A model generated the notes under the pieces. It was not told the DNA's origin. It ran no database searches and saw nothing but the letters and a program-made list of their open reading frames with translations. From contig CAZCGE010000049.1 in NCBI GenBank assembly GCA_964498125.1, positions 1 to 29,676 on the forward strand: a DNA stretch of 29,676 bases, given 5' to 3'. Below are positions 29,501 through 29,676 of this stretch, piece by piece (the first letter of the stretch is position 1; the number at the start of each line of letters is the position of its first letter). The position numbers were made by a program, and so were the translations under genes. Origin of the DNA: CAMDBL01 sp964498125. GTDB lineage: Bacteria > Pseudomonadota > Alphaproteobacteria > Rhizobiales > Hyphomicrobiaceae.

Positions 29501-29676
29501 TATCGCCGTCGGTATCGGAGAGCGTGTAGGTGAAACTGTCGGGGCCGTGGTAGTTGGCGTTCGGCGTGTAGCTGAAGGTGCCATTGGCATTGACCACCGC
29601 CACGCCGTTCGCCGCGCCCGTGTCGAGCGACCAGACATTGCCGCCATCGCCCGAGGCCGTGTCGTTGCCCGCCAGG
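26565..29676 (-). CDS. C-terminal part of a giant RTX/VCBS-type secreted protein (partial)
   Basis: An open frame of 1036 codons that continues past the right edge, so the N-terminus is missing. At least two cadherin/VCBS-like repeats come first (GTFSYTPNANYHGPDSFTYTLSDTDGD; GSYSFVPALDFNGSVPVATYTVSDG), then T1SS-143-type repeats starting with DDAPTAG, and a Gly-rich linker. Near the end there are RTX nonapeptides (GGLGNDNLSGLDGNDILIGG; GADTLTGGTGADRFVF) that bind calcium, followed by a type I secretion C-terminal domain. It would be exported in one step by a type I secretion system and act as an adhesin or biofilm matrix protein. The protein is almost free of Cys. The plus strand of this gene shows long open frames that are only shadows. 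Confidence 0.9.
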   Translation of the reverse strand, partial: LAGNDTASGDGGNVWSLDTGAANGVAVVNANGTFSYTPNANYHGPDSFTYTLSDTDGDTSTATVTINVTSVDDAPVADDETNSTAEDTTLTVADGTAGDVLVGDVDVDDGSLTVTQFTVAGDLTVYAAGTTATITGFGDLTINANGSYSFVPALDFNGSVPVATYTVSDGSLTDTGTLTLSVTPVNDAPTATSGTAVVSEEGLANAIADNSGSPSDTTNSTTFSGNITVSDVDGGPLTVTFGDPGAVLTSGGVPVAWSGVGTGTLVGSVGATPIVTVTISNAGAYTVTLSGPVDHLETAAEDIKTLVVPVNVSDGTATIATSLSITIEDDAPTAGTNSAIFLDEDALPGGILGGTGDLDLLTNGPVSAIGNLSHAYGADGPGTTLLTGVTGLTSAPTTAEGSFYYTVTGGTALTIKQVQAGVAVGVITVTLTDSTSGDFTITQVKPILHATADNENNAAFTVTYTVQDGDGDTAASTLTIDVDDDAAIPTAPTHAVVKNVAGEAIAFDLDLDGTLANNTGADGGTVRFSPSLEDANSGLTAAGVPIIYDVSDDGLTLTGMAGATAVFVMTLDPVTATYTVDMNATVDSRTTVDFNEGAYDFFGGNTPWAEFIGVGETVAVPIDNNSSDLLLTPEVDGIHAGSINTTASAGGVSNTFVGSSGAAHETFRIDFVTDLRGNPAGGGGGGDYDNSTKRDHEFDGHYTVNGSTATFTATNGSTVRITAFDDPDGNTVVGDGVIDPLTSIVIGYNGATQTINLALPLLPSYVIGGQTFTLAMNVDGSVDVGGVVATNSTSTQIGVFTANGYNSIEYTHISGDVFQIGGFGAAVPTSDPVTFNVPIEVVDRDGDAAASSIGITLTPATQGVDNFSANAASVTDTASTTTPHTIGSDFGDTLTGNSGINVLSGGLGNDNLSGLDGNDILIGGGGADTLTGGTGADRFVFSPLPEVSDLIADYGTGDVVDLMALFEDPTPGGIADYVQYNSSSGVLSVDADGTGADAAVQVAIIDSTPGTAGIQAPSTITIIFQDTADMQHTITI

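Noticed and set aside
27684..29529. Plus-strand open frames opposite the RTX gene
   Set aside because: They mirror a repetitive, stop-poor gene; Ser/Thr/Val/Pro-rich translations follow from the opposite strand's codon use.

Overview
The window reads as chromosomal DNA of a high-GC alphaproteobacterium. Supporting features are a trxB gene followed directly by an LsrB/VtlR-type LysR regulator, a HlyU-family protein, DUF3422, split UxaA-type enzyme subunits, BrnT/BrnA, and an intergenic repeat of a kind I remember from Rhizobiales and Rhodospirillales genomes. I cannot name the genus; a Reyranella- or Bradyrhizobium-like organism is a guess. No rRNA, tRNA, CRISPR array or transposase was seen.

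Layout. 1-1500 (minus): the first codons of a gene leaving the window, then a Tat-exported solute-binding protein that is probably transcribed ahead of it. 1.9-7.1 kb (plus): a Cu/Zn-SOD-like protein that has lost most metal ligands, glutaryl-CoA dehydrogenase, a ketopantoate-reductase-like protein, thioredoxin reductase and the LysR regulator, then a structured RNA-like stretch ending in a clear intrinsic terminator. 7.3-8.65 kb: a low-GC, probably acquired AAA/STAND-like ATPase gene (minus) behind a promoter covered by three evenly spaced operator-like sites. 8.9-10.9 kb: leuC, an overlapping DUF4160/DUF2442 pair, and a second diverged copy of the leuC 3' end. 11.1-13.3 kb: a Crp/Fnr regulator and an APC permease. 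13.3-16.8 kb: repeats, HlyU-like protein, Uma2 nuclease, an NAD-dependent epimerase, a YaiI-family protein and a brnT-brnA toxin-antitoxin operon. 16.9-18.5 kb (minus): split UxaA-family dehydratase whose two genes are separated by a palindromic repeat element. 19-22.4 kb: an accessory zone with an overlapping unknown/DUF2335 pair, a duplicated 3' fragment of tsaC, a methyltransferase, an FMN-reductase remnant, and intact tsaC carrying repeat insertions inside the gene and at its start. 22.5-26.5 kb: acyl-CoA dehydrogenase, DUF3422 membrane protein and an enoyl-CoA hydratase/isomerase. 26.6 kb to the end (minus): the C-terminal part of a very large RTX/VCBS-type secreted adhesin.

The most interesting signals: (i) two independent places (leuC and tsaC) where accessory genes sit between an intact housekeeping gene and a second copy of that gene's 3' end, including its stop codon; (ii) palindromic repeats that have become protein-coding in tsaC, namely a 102-bp in-frame insertion encoding three G-S-D-P motifs and an inverted repeat pair that supplies the start codon; (iii) a lone ATPase with a three-site operator; (iv) an SOD-like protein without a copper site; (v) a hairpin whose two arms carry the stop codons of two convergent genes. 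Acyl-CoA dehydrogenases, GcdH and the crotonase-family protein point to use of fatty or aromatic acids, but they are not in one operon.
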